Part shown: one piece after another, positions 5,589 to 6,346 of the stretch
How the letters are laid out: each line of letters starts with the position of its first letter
Numbering within the stretch: position 1 is the stretch's first letter
Assembly (NCBI GenBank): GCA_044349205.1
Contig: JBIKRJ010000141.1
Span: 1 to 6,346, forward strand
Length of the DNA: 6,346 nt
Reading direction: 5' to 3'
Source: UBA9547 sp044349205
GTDB taxonomy: Bacteria > Bacteroidota > Bacteroidia > Cytophagales > UBA9547
The notes under the pieces: generated by a model
The model's database searches: none
Seen by the model: the letters and a program-made list of their open reading frames with translations, nothing else
What the model was told of the DNA's origin: nothing
Translations under genes and position numbers: made by a program

Positions 5589-5624
5589 GGGCGTTCATGA
5601 CGGCAATTTCGGCCACCATGCCCC
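5589..5624 (-). other. GC-rich hairpin-like islet between two genes
   Basis: A 36-base GC-rich block lies in an otherwise AT-rich gap between the dehydrogenase-like gene and the repeat gene. Read on the - strand it starts GGGGCATG and ends CATGAACGCCC, with GGC and GCC inside. It can form an imperfect stem: GGG/CCC, CATG/CATG and GGC/GCC around a 7-base loop. No T-run follows on the - strand, so it is not a standard terminator. It could be a degraded repeat element or a 3' mRNA structure. Confidence 0.3.
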
Positions 5625-5652
5625 AAAAAATCGCAAAAACTCTAAATTTTCA

Positions 5653-6321
5653 TTAAGAATGTTTACGATGGGTGTTTGAGTATTTCAAAATATCTTCGTT
5701 CTCCAAGATTTGTTTTTCGGCGCCATAAAGTCCGACATTGAAAATGGCATTTGCCAATTCGGTTGATTTCACACTGTATTTGTCTCCCAATAATTTCACA
5801 ATCGGATACAATGTCTTCATTATTTTGTAACCCACATTCGGTTCATTTCTTTTTTCGACAGGATAAATATATCCTGGTCTAAAACTGTAAAGTTTCAAAT
5901 TCAATTTTGCAATTTGGTTTTCTGCCATTCCCTTATAAAGCGCAAAAGAGATTTTGCTTTTCTCTGTCCTGTCGGCACCAGCACCACTTAGCAGACAAAA
6001 AGTAGCTCTTGGACTATTTTTCTCCAATGCCTTGGCAAACTCAACGGCATAGTTTACAGTAATTTTTTTAAATATATCGTCTGGAACTTGGCCAGTATAA
6101 ACTCCCAGGCAGAAATATGCCGCACCTATGTTTTTGAATAAGTGTTGCTGAGCAGAATAGTCTTCAAAGTTTGAAAGGACAATTTCGGTCAGTTTGTTGT
6201 GTTTTTGATTTGTAGGCTTACGAACTAAACTTATTACTTCGGTTACTTTTTCAGAGTTTAAGCAATTGGTTAGAACCAGTTTCCCAATCATTCCTGAACT
6301 ACCTGTGATTATTACCTTCAT
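5653..6321 (-). CDS. Atypical short-chain dehydrogenase-like NAD(P)-binding protein
   Basis: A 222-residue cytoplasmic protein with a full Rossmann fold. The N-terminus reads MKVIITGSSGMIG, with the glycine-rich nucleotide loop G7-S-S-G10-M-I-G13. An Arg at 34 (SLVRKP) follows strand 2 and suggests NADP preference. Next come AAYFCLGVYTG (67-77, the usual strand-4 cofactor contact) and LLSGAGAD (110-117) with Ser112. FALYKGMAEN (126-135) carries Lys130, and FRPGYIYP (147-154) follows. The layout matches the atypical HTATIP2/TIP30-like group rather than classical SDRs, and the length is normal for it. In the active-site helix the position four before Lys130 is Phe126, not Tyr, so classical YxxxK catalysis is doubtful. 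Tyr129 is next to the Lys. The substrate is unknown; it may be a redox sensor or a reductase. ATG 6321 places the Rossmann motif right at the N-terminus. The promoter lies outside the window. Confidence 0.85.
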   Translation of the reverse strand: MKVIITGSSGMIGKLVLTNCLNSEKVTEVISLVRKPTNQKHNKLTEIVLSNFEDYSAQQHLFKNIGAAYFCLGVYTGQVPDDIFKKITVNYAVEFAKALEKNSPRATFCLLSGAGADRTEKSKISFALYKGMAENQIAKLNLKLYSFRPGYIYPVEKRNEPNVGYKIMKTLYPIVKLLGDKYSVKSTELANAIFNVGLYGAEKQILENEDILKYSNTHRKHS

Positions 6322-6346
6322 TTTAGTCTATCTGGCTCTTTTTTTG

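Overview
The window looks like chromosomal DNA from a member of the Bacteroidota. The reasons are secreted proteins whose signal peptides end in A-x-A followed by Gln, two promoters of the Bacteroidota type (TTG, about 20 bases, TAnnTTTG), no clear Shine-Dalgarno sequences in front of starts, and the character of the GyrA and FtsX proteins. I cannot name the genus. No mobile element, CRISPR array, tRNA or rRNA was seen, and I do not see a new multi-gene system. The most interesting items are an unusual residue in GyrA, a probable gene interrupted by an in-frame amber codon, and a small repeat protein whose promoter carries a perfect palindrome.

Left part (1-1145, + strand). A secreted small beta-barrel outer-membrane protein (3-605) ends in a strong intrinsic terminator. 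A Bacteroidota-type promoter begins in the U-tract of that terminator and drives a small, basic, exported protein of unknown function (starting at 719 or 725 and ending at 1099). A 46-base gap with four degenerate tandem heptamers then leads into gyrA.

Middle (1146-4671). gyrA is complete (842 codons) with catalytic Tyr120. It carries Gln81 where quinolone-sensitive enzymes usually have Ser or Thr. gyrA and the converging ftsX gene (- strand, best start 4644, end 3751) share a 13-bp hairpin terminator. FtsX is the membrane half of the FtsEX division complex. Its ATPase partner FtsE is not in the window.

Right part (4717-6321, all - strand). In transcription order these are: an atypical short-chain dehydrogenase-like NAD(P)-binding protein (6321-5653); a short AT-rich gap with a GC-rich hairpin-like islet, a good promoter and a palindrome; a secreted protein with four 16-residue beta-type repeats (5499-5203); and two same-frame reading frames (5163-4990 and 4983-4717). 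These last two are separated only by TAG-GGT-TTA and together read like one protein of about 148 codons.

The genes do not form one pathway. gyrA and ftsX are housekeeping genes. The rest are lineage-type envelope or hypothetical genes, so the right part looks like a loosely assembled variable stretch next to conserved genes.
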